Shown: positions 43,165 through 54,620, counted from the stretch's first letter. The stretch is DNA of 64,000 nt from Melitaea cinxia (GCF_905220565.1 NC_059417.1:10154518-10218517); one strand, 5' to 3'. Numbers and translations are program-made. The notes: a model not told the origin generated them from the letters alone.

Positions 43165-43305
43165 GGGTTGTCTGGAAGAAATGGCTAACTAGCCATAAGT
43201 CCGCCTATTGTACTTCACTGTCTGTAACTATCTTTATGCTTTGTTTGTAATATATTTTTGGTGTGCAACAAAGTATAAAATAAAAATAATAAATAAATAT
43301 GTATT
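43165..43305 (+). mobile_element. LINE 3' UTR (GGTTGTCTGGAAGAGAT family)
   Basis: GGGTTGTCTGGAAGAAATGG, hairpin ATGGCT/AGCCAT (43181-43186, 43191-43196), AAGTCCGCCTATTGTAC, then TTTTGGTGTGCAACAAAG and AATAAAAATAATAAATA. Second copy of the type seen at 21574. Confidence 0.55.
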
Positions 43306-43324
43306 TGTATTATCATAATTATCC

Positions 43325-43408
43325 ACTCCTAGCGGTAATCGAACCCGCGACCGTCGGTGTTTAAGCGCCGCTGATACGGCACTCTCACCATTACACCAGA
43401 GCGGTCGA
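43325..43408 (-). tRNA. tRNA-like sequence, identity unclear
   Basis: On the minus strand CCGCTCT..AGGAGTGG can form an acceptor stem with wobble pairs. TGGTGTAATGG fits an A box and GCGGGTTCGATTACCGC a T-arm/B box. A loop CTTAAAC would give anticodon UAA, but the spacing between D-arm and anticodon arm is too long for a normal tRNA. It is more likely a tRNA-derived repeat or pseudogene. Confidence 0.3.
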
Positions 43409-43525
43409 TACATTATTTTGTACAAAGATAAAAAAAAAATCTATATCCATCAAGGACCAAGGAAGAACAATAATTACTACTTATACACTCGGTCCTTATG
43501 TAAAGAAATTTCAAGTCTAAATATA

Positions 43526-43635
43526 TAGCCATCATCACAGCAGCCTTTCGCAGTCCACTACTGGACATAGGCCTTCACAAGTTCACGCCATTTTTGGCGT
43601 TCATGTGTTTTGCCCATAGTCACCACGCTGGGCAA
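43526..43635 (-). mobile_element. SINE-B 3' fragment
   Basis: Reverse orientation: CAGCCTTTCGCAGTCCACTA, TGGACATAGGCCTTCAC, and ends at CACCACGCTGGGC. 5'-truncated. Confidence 0.65.
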
Positions 43636-44152
43636 ATATATAGATCTAATATTATATAATATCTACATAATCTATATCTGTATCTATATAATATCTATAA
43701 TATAAATATATAAAGATCTAAGTCTAATATTTTTACTCGATGCATATCAATTATTTATTGATTTATATAATTTTTTAAGACAAATATTTTTTTATATATA
43801 ATAAATATATACGTAAAGTCTGTCGGTTACGATTGAAGGCAAAAACAAAGGTCTCATTGACGACGCCTAGTTCTAGATGCAGACAATAGATGTAACGAGG
43901 CGTGTCTCTTGATACTAGCGAGTTTCATTCTTTATGTTATTATTTATATTTGTGAATTTCCTTTGTGTTGTTCCGTGCGCTTGTTTAGAGTTCTGGTTCG
44001 TCAAGTGTTAGTTTAGAACAAAAGTTAGTATTTAAAAAGTTTTGTAAATAATTTAATGGAATTGAACAGAAAAATTTAAACTTAGTATTTTTGAGATATT
44101 TCGAACAATATTTTGAACACACTATAATCGATGCTGAAGCCAAGAACTTTTT
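43636..44152. other. AT-rich DNA with a less AT-rich island
   Basis: 43815-44000 is less AT-rich and not repetitive. I see no frame or promoter signal strong enough to call. Confidence 0.3.
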
Positions 44153-44156
44153 AACC

Positions 44157-44483
44157 TTTTTTAACGGACTTCAAAATAGGATTATTCGATTGTATTTTTT
44201 TGTGAGTGTTACATCAATTTTGTGCTGGATCGATTTGATGATTCGTTTTTTTAATCGAAGTGTTGTTGACTTGTTGTGTAAATCCATTTCAATTCATTCG
44301 AGATCCGTCAAGTGATTTTTGAGTTATATCTAATAATGCGTATTCACTTGAATATTTCTTGCGATTATTGATTTTGATGTTTTTTTTTTTAAAATTGCAA
44401 GCTGGTGCTTTTATCGTGGTCTCATTTAAATTGATTGAGATCTGATGATACTTTCGTTTCGTTTGCAAGCCAACATAATTATT
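44157..44483 (+). mobile_element. D-repeat, diverged
   Basis: TTTTTAACGGACTTCAAAATAGG to GTTTGCAAGCCAACATAATTAT. The same subtype as 26943, with CCAACATAATT at the end. Confidence 0.6.
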
Positions 44484-45029
44484 TACTCCCTTTTACAACG
44501 CGATCACCTAAGGTATGAACCAAAGGCACACAACATTACTTGATAGCAGTTAGCGTGATCGCCTTGAAAGAAGACTGCCTTTCTTTGTAATAATTTAAAG
44601 CCACCAAAGAGTATTAATGCTTGAAAAGAGTTTGCGGTAAAATAAAATACAGATAACATTTTATTTTGTTTACCTCCTGTACTTACAAAGGTACACAATA
44701 ATGTACGTGTACGAATGCGACAAATCGCTTGTAATATTTTCCCGGTTATAAAATATAATATTGTTGACATTATACGTTACACTCGAGGAGTAATAAAACG
44801 CGAATGTGTGGCGGAATAAATTTTTCATAAATCTTCTTTACTGAAACGATAAAAGAAAATAATAAAAAATATAGAATATGTATGTCTTTTTCATGTAAAA
44901 GAAAAAAAAATCTAATCGAACTAAAATTGTCTGACGAGTGCTGCTGCTGGGTAAAAAAGCCTGAGATCAAAGCACAGGGAAACTTAATAGAAAAAAAAAC
45001 GAGTGTGTTTTAGCAATAGGCCTGCACTG
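44484..45029. other. AT-rich intergenic DNA
   Basis: 44484-44575 (TACAACGCGATCACCTAAGG, AACATTACTTGATAGCAGTT) repeats 27185-27270, so the D-repeat copies at 26943 and 44157 share flanking sequence too. The minus-strand frames at 44504-44970 have no recognised domain. Confidence 0.4.
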
Positions 45030-45216
45030 TGTCTTAGATATACGAAACGTACGACTATGAGAGAAAGAAAGAAAGAAAATGTGAGCTCGCACCCCTCTCT
45101 CTCTCTTGCTCCGTTCGCCTCGTCAGATCACATTTTTCGTAACGCTCTCGTCACGCATTCACCGGCTTACTTCCCAAGTCAAGCGTACGTAAAGAAATTT
45201 TACTTGCAAGTATGAC
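45030..45216 (-). mobile_element. E element, diverged copy
   Basis: GTTCGCCTCGTCAGATCAC, TTCGTAACGCTCTCGTCACG, CATTCACCGGCTTAC, and the end GTAAAGAAATTTTACTTGC, close to the inverted repeat of 30695-30883. A CTCTCTCTCT run lies inside. Confidence 0.6.
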
Positions 45217-45292
45217 AGGAATAAATGCGAGAACTGTTATGAAAGCAAATAGCTAACACCATGCTCCTATGTTTAGGAGGTATAGTACAAAT

Positions 45293-45862
45293 AATTGTGT
45301 TTGCTCGCAAACGAAAAAAGAACTGACTTCAATTACATCGACGAGTAATACAACGTAGATCGACGAAAAAATAGTCAAGGAACTACGCGTTATCAAAGAT
45401 TACTCAAAAAGTAGTTATCAGATCTCGATAAAATTTATATGTAACTACATGATAAACACCAGCTTTTGATTAAATTAAAAATTATCAAAATCGGTACACC
45501 CAATAAAAAGTTAATGCGGATTTTCGAGAGTTTTCCTCAATTTCTCTGGGGTTCCATCATCAGATCCTGGTTTTCTAATCATGGTACCAAACTAGGGATA
45601 TCCCCTTTCCAACAAAAAAAGAATTACCAAAATCGGTACATCCAGTAGAAAGTTAACGCCGTAGGTCGACGAAAAAAGCGTCAAGTAAAAACGCATTATT
45701 AGATATAACTCGAAAAGTAGTAGTTAGATCTCAAATAAATTTAAATGGGACTAAATGACACATGCCACCTTTCAATCAAAAGAAAATTTGTCGAAATCGC
45801 TCCACCCAGTCAAAAGTTCTGAAGTAACATACATAAAAATAAAGAAAAATACAGTCGAATAA
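45293..45862 (-). mobile_element. D-repeat, long form
   Basis: Starts ATAATTGTGTTTGCTCGC and runs through CATCATCAGATCCTGG and GTCAAAAGTTCTGAAGTAAC to AATACAGTCGAAT, where it loses the final GAACCTCC..GTCGG part. Confidence 0.65.
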
Positions 45863-46441
45863 AAAAAATAAATAAAAACAAAATGAAAAAATATAAAACT
45901 GTTATAAAAACTTTTTAGTAAAAAAAAAAAAACGCGATTAAAACCGCAAGTCAGTTACTCATTAGTTGATAAAGTAATAGACGCTTAGTTACTTCTCATT
46001 CCTTCTACGAGATTATTTAAAAAGCATTATATCAAAGGATTTTAAAATATCATGTAAAACGGTAAAACACGTTGCCCTTTAATAAAAATCATAACTGGTA
46101 CTGTTGACAAAATAATTATTTGAAATTGTTTTTTTTTTGTATTGAATACTTAGGATATCATAGTGATTTTTTAATATGACATTTCATAATAAAATAAATC
46201 ATTTTCAGGTAATTTTACATACATCGAATATATTCCGGATTAACCGATAGTTTTGGATTTTTTGGACTTGGGTACTAAAATTTAAAGGATATGTCAAAGG
46301 AAGAGAAGGAATAATAAACAAAACAAGTAATGCACGTGACAATGTGGCGGGGACAACGAGCATCCCTCTTCAACTGAATTAAAAAAAAAAACAATAAAAC
46401 AGGGAGGAAACAATTTTTCTAAAATAAGTATAAAAATAATT

Positions 46442-47002
46442 GGGTTTGCTCGCAAACGAAAAAAAAAAACCAACTTCAATTACATCGACGAGTAATACAA
46501 CGTAGATCGACGAAAAATTGTCAAGTTATCAGATCTCGATAAAATTCATATGTGACCACATGATAAACATCCGCTTTCGATAAAATTAAAAATTATCAAA
46601 ATCGATACACCCAGTAAAAAGTTATTGCGGATTTTTGAGAGTTTCCCTCGATTTCTCTGGGATCCCATCATCAGATCCTTGTTTCCTTATCATGACACCA
46701 AACTAGGGATATCTCCTTTCCAACAAAAAAAGAAATATCAAAATCGGTACATCCAGTAGAAAGTTATGCGGTATAATACAACGTAGGTCGACGAAAAAAG
46801 CTTCAAGTAAAAACGCATTATTAGATATAATTCGAAAAGTAGTTGTTAGATCTCAAATAAATTTGAATGGGACCAATTGGCACACACCACCTTTCGATTA
46901 AAATTTGTCGAAATCGGTCCACCCGGTCAAAAGTTCTGATGTAACATACATTAAAAAAAAATACAGTCGAATTGAGAACCTCCTCCTTTTTTGGAAGTCG
47001 GT
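46442..47002 (-). mobile_element. D-repeat, long form, with direct-repeat flanks
   Basis: From GGGTTTGCTCGCAAACG to TTTTTTGGAAGTCGGT. Flanked by TAAAAATAATT at 46431-46441 and 47003-47013, a possible 11-bp target duplication. TTAAAAA is also common next to other copies, so part of this match may be the element's own end. The 145-codon frame across it is spurious. Confidence 0.65.
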
Positions 47003-47339
47003 TAAAAATAATTAGTTTCCACTCGGCACAGCTATCGCTAAAAGCTAATTTTTTTTGATAATTAAAAAAAGCAAAAAAATACCATTTTATTCTGACTCTA
47101 CCAAGTCTGCTAAACCGTACGTAATAATTATGCTTGCTTAAAACTTTTAAACGCGTTGAACGCATAGAAATACTTAACACATTAAATGAGATTTTAATTA
47201 AAAATAGTTGATAAATACACTTAGTTTTGTTTAGTTTTAACTTTTGAAATGAAAACATTTTTTCCTGTTAAGGTCTTAGCTTCATTAGTACGACGTTTCT
47301 TCAGACGATATTAACCGTTTTTTTCTTCTTTTTTTATAT

Positions 47340-47608
47340 CACTAGGTCGGCAAACAAGCGTACGGCTCGCCTGATGGTAAGAGATTACCGTAGCTTATAG
47401 ATGCCTGCAGCACCAGAAGCATCGCAAGCGCGTTGCCGACCCAATCCCAATCCCCCCTAGGAGCTCTGGTCACCTTACTCACCAACAGGAACACAATACT
47501 GCTTGAAAACAGTATTATTTAGCTGTGATCTTCTGTAAGGTCGAGGTACTACCCCAGTCGGGCTGCTCTAGATCTTGAGCAGGAAATTACTGCTGTGCCC
47601 TACCTCAG
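47340..47608 (-). mobile_element. SINE-S copy, well preserved
   Basis: CACTAGGTCGGCAAACAAGCG, CGCCTGATGGTAAG, CACCAGAAGCATCGCAAGCG, TCGAGGTACTACCCCAGTCG and TGCCCTACCTCAG. Confidence 0.7.
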
Positions 47609-47835
47609 TTAATTCTATTCAGTTAATTTTTTCAGTTTATTCTATATACTAGTATGGATGTTACTTAATTTTTAGAGCAAAAAAACAAATTAGGATTCAT
47701 TAATTAGGTTAGAAACTAAAATTAAATTTATTCTGTTTAAAATCTGAAGCAACCCGACGTGAAGATTTATAAATAAAAATTTCTTTAATAACTTTTAAAA
47801 GGGTTAACAGAAATTCTTAGCTGCATTTATTTATA

Positions 47836-48165
47836 CTAGCTGTGCACGTGACTTCGTTCGCGTGGAATAGTGACTTTAGACAGCATTTTTTGGATATTTG
47901 TTTTGGTTTATTTTGGATTACAAACAGCCTCGTTTGGATATTGACATTTTCAACGAGATTCTTTTAACTGGAATAACTTTTTCATTGATGAACCGATTGA
48001 CTTGAAACAGTCACTAAATGTTAAGTGAAGCTTACCACAATATATTAATGAAAACTCTATCTAAATCAGATAAGCCGTTTTTGAGATTAACGTGCCCAAA
48101 CTCACAGAAAAACAGACAAAAATTGTAACCATCATTGTTTTGGATGATATCTGCGTTTATAAAAG
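47836..48165 (-). mobile_element. H2-type Helitron-like element
   Basis: CTAG at 47836-47839, then CTGTGCACGTGACTTCGTTCG, TGATGAACCGATTGACTTG, ATCAGATAAGCCGTTTTTGAG and ACAGAAAAACAGACAAAAATTG. Reverse-orientation partner of 39785-40052. Confidence 0.55.
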
Positions 48166-48169
48166 TCCA

Positions 48170-48883
48170 AAAATAGGCTCAAAGTATTTTTAATATCTAT
48201 TTTGCTTTGTCATCTATAAATATAAATGAAAAATGTATTGCCGAATGTATGTACGAACAACTTCCGAACTGAATAATTATTTTTTTTTAGTTCGTTGTTT
48301 TCTAAACAAGGTTCTTATAAAAGAAAATGAAAAAAAAATCTATGTAAATGAAAAATAAACGGTGCGAGGTTTACTGCTCTAGCTTGTTCAAATACAAACA
48401 AAATTCTTCACCGCGTTCTAAGACCTTCCTAAATAAAGAGAAAAACGCGTTTCCCAACCAAAAGTTCTTTAATTTCTTAACGAATTTCTTTTAAAAATTT
48501 AATGTCTACTCTCATTACACACTCTTTTATGTAACAACTAGTTCTTTTTATATAACATTAAAAGTATCTTTTAAAAGTTTCTTGAAAATATCTTTTAAAA
48601 CTTATTTGAAATAAATATAATTAGCTTCTGTTTGTGACGTTAAGGGTTCTATTAAAAGTTTATAACGGCTTTACAATATTAAGCTTACAAAATTATTTAG
48701 TTTTGGTTGATTTAGTCACCGTAGTTAACTGTTAAGCTGATGGTCATGGGTTTGTTTACTGGTCGAAGAAAGCTTTTTGTAATGCCCTGATCTGTCACAA
48801 TGACTTGGCTAATGGCAGATTAAAAGTTACATAATTAGTTAAAAAGTTTCGTAATTATTTTATTCAAGTATGCTACATATATA
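48170..48883. other. AT-rich intergenic DNA, nothing recognised
   Basis: A degenerate AGTTCTTT / TTTCTTTTAAAA theme at 48460-48610 is low complexity. Confidence 0.35.
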
Positions 48884-49220
48884 ACGCCGCGTTAGCGCAT
48901 CGGTCACAGTCATGGATTGTACCTGTTGCGCTGGCGGTTGCGGGTTCGATCTGGGGATCGAAACAAACATTTGTATTGGCCATACAGGTGTTTGCCGTGG
49001 TCTGGGTGTTTGTGAAGTCTTTGTGGATCTCCCCACCGTGCCTCGGAGAGCACGTTAAGCCGCCGGTCCCGGTCGTTATTATGTATAGCGATCGTTACTC
49101 ATAGTAGGGAATATATCCGCCAACCCGCATTGAAGCAGCGTGTTAGATTAAGTTCTGATCCTTCTCCTACATCGGGAAAGAGGCCTATGCCCACTAGTGG
49201 GATATTACAGGCTGAAGCGT
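48884..49220 (+). mobile_element. SINE-A copy, near full length
   Basis: Head GCGTTAGCGCATCGGTCACAG and GCGGTTGCGGGTTCGATC, but the B-box end is changed by a small rearrangement (GATCTGGGGATCG). Body and GGGATATTACAGGCTGAAGC tail are intact. Confidence 0.75.
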
Positions 49221-49337
49221 ATGCTACATAAATATTCTGAAATCGTGAAAAGAAATCAAGAAATCATAATTATTCGTTTGTAATTAATTAATTTGACAGT
49301 TTAAGTGTCAAAAGTCAGCGGATATTTCGGAATGTTA

Positions 49338-49500
49338 ACTGAGATAGAGCACAGAATGAAATATCCTGCTCAAATTAGACAAATCAAAAACAAAAGTAAG
49401 GTAGCCAGAGCTTCGGGGTTTAGCAATTCGCTTGTGACGCTTCTTGTGTCGCAGGCGTCTGTAAGCTACGTTTATTTGCCGACCAGGTTAAACGTGAGTA
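49338..49500 (+). mobile_element. SINE-S copy with internal deletion
   Basis: ACTGAGATAGAGCACAGAATG, TCCTGCTCAAATTAG, GTAGCCAGAGCTTCGGG, TCTGTAAGCTACG, TTTGCCGACCAGG. The central part is missing. Confidence 0.5.
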
Positions 49501-49625
49501 AAAAACTGTAGATTTCGTATAGAAGAATCGCAAGAAATTCCACAGTTACTCTTTGAATAGAAATTGTGTTTTATTATTAATTTAGTTTTAGCTATCTTAC
49601 ACGAAAACAGCACCACAGTGTACTC

Positions 49626-50229
49626 CAATTTATTATTTTTAACTGACTTCAAAATAGGAGGAGGTTCTCAATTTCAAACACGATGACGCGTTGGCGCCGC
49701 GGTCATAGCACTGGCTGTTACGCTGGCGGTCGCGGGTTCGATTCCCGCTCACGTCAGACATTTGTATCGACCATATAGATGTTTGTCGTTGTCTGGGCGT
49801 TGTGTTTGTGTATTGTGTGTGTTTCCAGACCCCCAACACAGGAGAAAATCCTACTGGGGGCCGTTGAGTGTGAAGCGTTTATTATTATTCACCTTTTTCT
49901 ATGTATGTTACGTCTCAAATCGAGCGCTGATACATGTCATGTAGTCCCATTTAAATTTAATCAAGATCTGATAAGTACTTTTTGATTAATCTCCAATAGT
50001 ACGTATTTACTTGACAATTTTTTCGTCGACCGTCGTTGTATTACACCTCATAAACATTTATTAGCTGAACTGATTTTGATGATATTTTTTTAATCGATAG
50101 CTGGTACTTTTCACCTCTTTCCAATTTTATCAATATTTGATTAGTATTTTTTGAGTAATATAACGCGTAAATACTTGACTATTTTTTCGTCTACCTACGT
50201 TGTATTAAGTTTGCGAGCAAACAAAAGTT
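49626..50229 (+). mobile_element. D-repeat interrupted by SINE-C
   Basis: TTTTTAACTGACTTCAAAATAGG, TTCTCAATTTC, then the insertion, then CTATGTATGTTACG to TACGTTGTATTAAG and GCGAGCAAACAAAAGTTAT. Confidence 0.6.
49683..49890 (+). mobile_element. SINE-C with tRNA-derived head
   Basis: GCGTTGGCGCCGCGGTCATAG (A box) and GGTCGCGGGTTCGATTCCCG (B box), then ATAGATGTTTGTCGTTGTC, CCCCCAACACAGGAGAAAATC and TACTGGGGGCCGTTGAGTG. The CCCCCAACA..CTGGGGG part can fold back. Head and TGTTTGTCGT motif resemble SINE-A; the 3' half is different. Confidence 0.7.
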
Positions 50230-50359
50230 ATGAATACCATACTTTCATCTTCCGGTAAAAGCTTAACTAAATATATAACTTTTAAACTATTTCTGTTATA
50301 AAATATTTATTAACGAAGCTTGTAAGTAAATATTTCATCGAAACAACCTATATATCACT

Positions 50360-50570
50360 TTAGCTATGACATCGCAGACATATAGAGTGAAATTTCCTTT
50401 AGAATACTTTTATACATCAAACTTTTGTAGAGTCACCATATGTCATCGTTTATATTGAGACTAGAGCTGAAATAATCTCATATGACTCTACAAAACATAT
50501 TTGACTTTTAGAGGAAGATAGGCTTAGAAATATCGTGCTATGACGCTTAGCATAAAATTGACCTGAACTA
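50360..50570. repeat. Fold-back repeat
   Basis: TTTTGTAGAGTCA at 50423-50435 and its exact reverse complement at 50483-50495, with ATATG nearby on both sides. Weaker inverted similarity continues outward (TTCCTTTAGAA on the left, TTTTAGAGGAAG on the right). It may be an old palindromic element. Confidence 0.45.
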
Positions 50571-51289
50571 AAAAAACATGTGAACGTCCTGCTACTGGCC
50601 AAATTTAGTATGGTTTAGTTAGATACAATTGTATGTCCAAATTTAGTTAGATACAGTTTTAGTTGGTGTACAATTTCTCGACTACGTAACTATTTCTGTT
50701 CAATGACAATTAGGAGCAATAGCTTTGGGTACTCTTTAAGGCATGGTAAGAAGTCTCAAAAAGACACATTTAGATGAAAAATATTTATATTAACACAAAT
50801 ATCTGCCGCATTGGGAATGAAATCCGCGAATATTAGCGTTAATGCAAATTCTTTCGCTCTCAACAAAACTGTCAAATAATCTGTCAAGTATCACAATGCA
50901 GGCAAAACAGCGTGGGAGACTTTATGTAAAAAAAAGTAAAACCGTATAATAAAATCGTACAAAAATGTAGTTTTGTTATTAAAAATTAAAATTAATTTTT
51001 GGGACTAATCCTCGTAATAAAGAATGTATGGTGCTTACAATTTGTCTGCTAAGATGAATGGCTTGGAGGGTACTCAAAGGTTTTAGTTCATTTATATTAA
51101 GAGCTAGTTTCGGAATCTCGAACACATAACTAGATAGAAATATTTTTACTAATAATTTTATAAATTCAGTTGGAATTCCTTTTTATATTACTTAGACTTT
51201 TAAACAAATTAAGAATTTTTGATGCGTATTTTAGTGTTGGGATGAAAAATCCATTCAATGTCTTCCTGCAAATGTTTATTCCTTGACTG
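50571..51289. other. Intergenic DNA, nothing recognised
   Basis: No shared repeat and no credible frame. A small direct repeat (AAATTTAGTTAGATACA) lies near 50600-50656. Confidence 0.35.
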
Positions 51290-51865
51290 GGTGTTTGTCA
51301 TTCTATGGGTCGATATTGAAGCAGCCCGACTGACGAAGTACCTTAGACTTGATGACTTGACCAAGTAGTATTGTATTGCTGTGATAACCAGGTGGTGTGC
51401 TGTGTGGCTACGGCACTAAAGAATTTAGCCACCCCCTCTCTTCCCGTGGGTGTCGTAAGAGGCGACTAAGGGAGAACAAGGTTCCACAACCACCTTGGAA
51501 CTTAAGAAGCCGACCGATGGCGGGATAGCCATCCAACTGCTGGCTTTGAAATACACAGGCCGAAGACGGGCAGCAGCGTCTTCGGTGCGACAAAGCCAGT
51601 ACTGCGGTCACCAACCCGCCTGCCCAGCGTGGTGACTATGGGCAAAACACATGAGTTCACGTTATTTTTGGCGTAAACTTGTGGAGGCCTATGTCCAGCA
51701 GTGGACTCTTTAGGCTGTAATGATAATGATGATAACCAGGTAAACCGATCTTCTGGGAAGGGTCGGTTGTAGGGTCCGTAACGCGCTGCTAATCCTCATG
51801 TTCCTTGCATTCATAAGTTACAGTTACCATCAGGCGAACCGTTCGTTTATCGCATTTGCAAAAAA
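51290..51865 (+). mobile_element. SINE-S copy split by SINE-B
   Basis: GAAGCAGCCCGACTGACG, AGTACCTTAGACTTG and GCTGTGATAACCAGGT, then the SINE-B, then GGGTCGGTTGTAGGGTCC, ACGCGCTGCTAATCC, TTACCATCAGGCGAACCG and an A tail. Confidence 0.6.
51394..51729 (+). mobile_element. SINE-B, complete, nested in SINE-S
   Basis: Starts GGTGTGCTGTGTGGC and ends GGCTGTAATGATAATGA. It is flanked by a 12-bp target duplication, TGATAACCAGGT, at 51382-51393 and 51730-51741. It is near-identical to the copy at 24275, pointing to a recently active family. The 68-codon frame on the minus strand is spurious. Confidence 0.85.
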
Positions 51866-52227
51866 AAAAGTCATAACAACACTTGCAATTAGTGCCCCTA
51901 GCATGATAATTATGTCTGTCTGAACTATAAAAGTATTTATAATTTACGAGGATCGAATTGTTGAATCACTCTCATCTCTGTATCTACACATTTTCAAGTG
52001 GTGGAGTCTTTTGGATCAGCGTGTGGATCAAAATTTAACAATTTTCCTATATCAAGTAAGATTATTATTGCCCCAGAAAGCGATTCAGTTATTAATAATC
52101 ATAAAAATTTTGTTGATTATTTTTCGTCGTATTTTATTCTATTTTTTTTTGTCTTCCTTGCACTGTTTGTCTCGATTATGACACTATTTCATGCGTAATG
52201 TGATCATGCGTTGACTGAAGATCTCTT
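51866..52227. other. AT-rich intergenic DNA, nothing recognised
   Basis: The frame at 51998-52198 has a hydrophobic end but no domain and starts at GTG. Not called. Confidence 0.35.
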
Positions 52228-52829
52228 TTTAACCAACTTCCAAAAAAGGAGGAGGTTCTCAATTCGACTGTATTTTTTTTAAGTATGTTACTTCAGAACT
52301 TTTGACTGGACCGATTTCGACAATTTTTTTTTAATCGAAAGTGGTGTGTGTCATTTGGTCCCATTTAAATTTATTTGAGATCTAACAACTACTTTTCGAG
52401 TTATGTCCAATAATGCGTTTTTACTTGACGCTTTTTTCGTCGACCTACGTTGTATTATAGCGCATAACTTTCTACTGGATGTACCGATTTTGATAATGCT
52501 TTTTTTGTTGGAAAGGAAATATGCTTAGTTTGGTACCATGATAAGGAAACCCGGATTTGTTGATGGGATCCCAGAGAAATCGAGGGAAACTCTTGAAAAT
52601 CCGCAATAACTTTTTACTGGGTGTACCGATTTTGATAATTTTTAATTTTATCGAAAGCTGATATTTATCATGTGGTCACATTGAAATTTTATTGAGATCA
52701 GATAACTACTTTTTGAATAATCTTTGATAACGCGTAGTTACTTGACTATTTTTTCGTCGATCTATGTTGTATTACTCGTCGATGTAATTTGAAGTCGGTT
52801 TTTTTTCGTTTGCAAGCAAACATAATTAT
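52228..52829 (+). mobile_element. D-repeat, long form, full length
   Basis: TTTTTAACCAACTTCCAAAA to GCAAGCAAACATAATTAT. It carries every block: GTCCCATTTAAATTTATTTG, TTGTTGGAAAGG, GATCCCAGAGAAATCG, TACTGGGTGTACCG and ACTCGTCGATGTAATTTG. Confidence 0.7.
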
Positions 52830-53118
52830 AGAATTAATCCGTATATTTTCTAAGTAATGTTATCATTTATTCATTAAAATGTTAAATAAAAAATTCCATC
52901 TGCTCGTAACGTTAAGATGCGGAATTTTATTATTTCACTTAATTAAGTCTATTCTCATCGGTAGACGCCATAAAAGTCAAATAAAATTTCTTTTGTGATT
53001 TTATAGGTGTTTCTGACTTTTATTACCGCTATGAATTATAAATCTTAAATTTTTGTTAGCATTTATTGATACTCAGACAGCTTAGAAACAATTGAACGAA
53101 ATTAGATACCTAATTCTT

Positions 53119-53161
53119 TTTTTAACTGACTTCAAAAAGGAGAAGATTACTCAATCTGACC

Positions 53162-53210
<49 letters not shown>

Positions 53211-53478
53211 GTATGTTCGAGGATAACTTCATCGTTTATGAACCGATGTTTGATAATTTTTTTTGTTGGAAAGGAGATATTCCAAGTGTAGTACAAGTAC
53301 AAGTTCCAAGTGATAAGTAAACCAGGATCTGATGATGGAATCCTAGAGAAATCGAGGGAAACCCTCGAAAATCGTCGTGATAACTAGTGCGTTTGTTAAT
53401 TTATTTCGTCTACGTTATATTACTTGTCGACGTAATTGAAGTCAGTTTTTTCTTTCGTTTGCGAGCAATTGCAGCAAT
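53119..53478 (+). mobile_element. D-repeat, short form with (TA)n
   Basis: TTTTTTTAACTGACTTC to GAAGTCAGTTTTTTC and GTTTGCGAGCAATTG. Pure (TA)n at 53163-53207. This copy shows the uninterrupted form of the outer element at 11955. Confidence 0.65.
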
Positions 53479-54169
53479 TGTACACTTTTTTTGAACTTCC
53501 AATCATCACATCTTCCAACTTGCATTAGTGTTGCAAATTAAACTCCAACACTACTCTTTGTTGTAAGAATCTTTAACCAATAGTGGGACATTTATAGGCT
53601 GCTTCAACACAAAAAACGTTTCTACGTGACATTGGCGAAATTATCTGTGCTCATTTGGCACTATTGAAAGCCATTTTAACCTGAAGGAGGAGAAGAACTC
53701 CAACACGGGAAATAAATATTTGTACCGACGTCATAATCTTTAAATTTCGAAACATGAAAAGTCGCGTCAAGAAGGTTGTAATCACAGACAACACGTATAA
53801 TTAATTTTGTTTATAAAACAATGGTACAGATAAAAGAATATAACAGGGGTAGTAGCGTTAGTCAAGAAGCAAAAGAAAAGCTGAAAACAACATTTTTCTC
53901 AGGAAACTGCGAAGTATTATTTTAAATCCTGCTCGTTCTGACTCTCGAGAAATGCTATTTCATAAACATATTGTGGTGACCTGTTTTTCTAGTACTTTTA
54001 AAGTCCTAACTGTTCTTACCGTATATTCCTTATGTCTTTTATATGTTATTCTTTCTCTATGTTAAAGTATATAATATGATATGAGCATTGTTTGATTATG
54101 GTTTAACTTGAAGCATTATTTCTTTTATTTCTCTCTTATTTGGGTAAGCTACTGTATTACTTTACGACA
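53479..54169. other. AT-rich intergenic DNA
   Basis: 53622-53690 repeats 8383-8460 (CTACGTGACATTGGCG). Otherwise nothing recognised. Confidence 0.35.
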
Positions 54170-54318
54170 ACGTGTTGACGTAGCGGTCACAGGACTGACT
54201 CTTGCGCTGGCAGTTGCGGATTCGATTCCTACACATGAAAAAACATTTGTATTAGCCATATATATGTTTGTCGTGGTCTGAGCGTTTATTTGTTTCCCTC
54301 GACACAGGAGACAAAAAC
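54170..54318 (+). mobile_element. SINE-C, diverged
   Basis: CAACGTGTTGACGTAGCGGTC, GGCAGTTGCGGATTCGATTCC, ATATATGTTTGTCGTGGTC and CGACACAGGAGACAAAAAC. The CCCCCAA..GGGGG part is lost. Confidence 0.6.
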
Positions 54319-54620
54319 TGAAGGACTTTCATACAAACTTGCTCTAACCCTTAGATCACCCTAATCTGATCCTGTGATAAAATCCGTCTATAAGGGACTT
54401 CTACTTACTATAAACTACGCCTGTGTCATTAGACACTGTTGAAAACACACACACAGTTTCCAGTTTGTGGCACGTAAAATGAGGAATTTTATAAAATCTT
54501 TCGAGAGCCTTTAGCCTATTAACTACCTCCTTAGACAACTTTAATCCGCTTCTATCAAAAATATGTTTCTAGCGGACGTCTACTAATTACCCCCGTATCA
54601 AAGGAGATGGATACGATTCC
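54319..54620 (-). repeat. H1-related, strongly diverged fragment
   Basis: GGACTTTCATACAAACTTG and AGCGGACGTCTACTAATTA are family words of the H1 module and terminal block, in reverse orientation. The rest is too decayed to align by eye. Confidence 0.4.

Noticed and set aside
43898..44060. Second promoter around TCATTC at 43925
   Set aside because: The initiator-like word is present but no downstream element lies at the required distance and no splice donor follows.
46821..47258. 145-codon open frame on the minus strand
   Set aside because: It runs along a D-repeat and its T-rich flank. Other copies of the repeat break the frame and the protein has no domain.
48884..48965. A tRNA gene from the GGTTCGATC box
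   Set aside because: It is the tRNA-derived head of SINE-A with the usual SINE body behind it. The same holds for 27750, 49683 and 57758.
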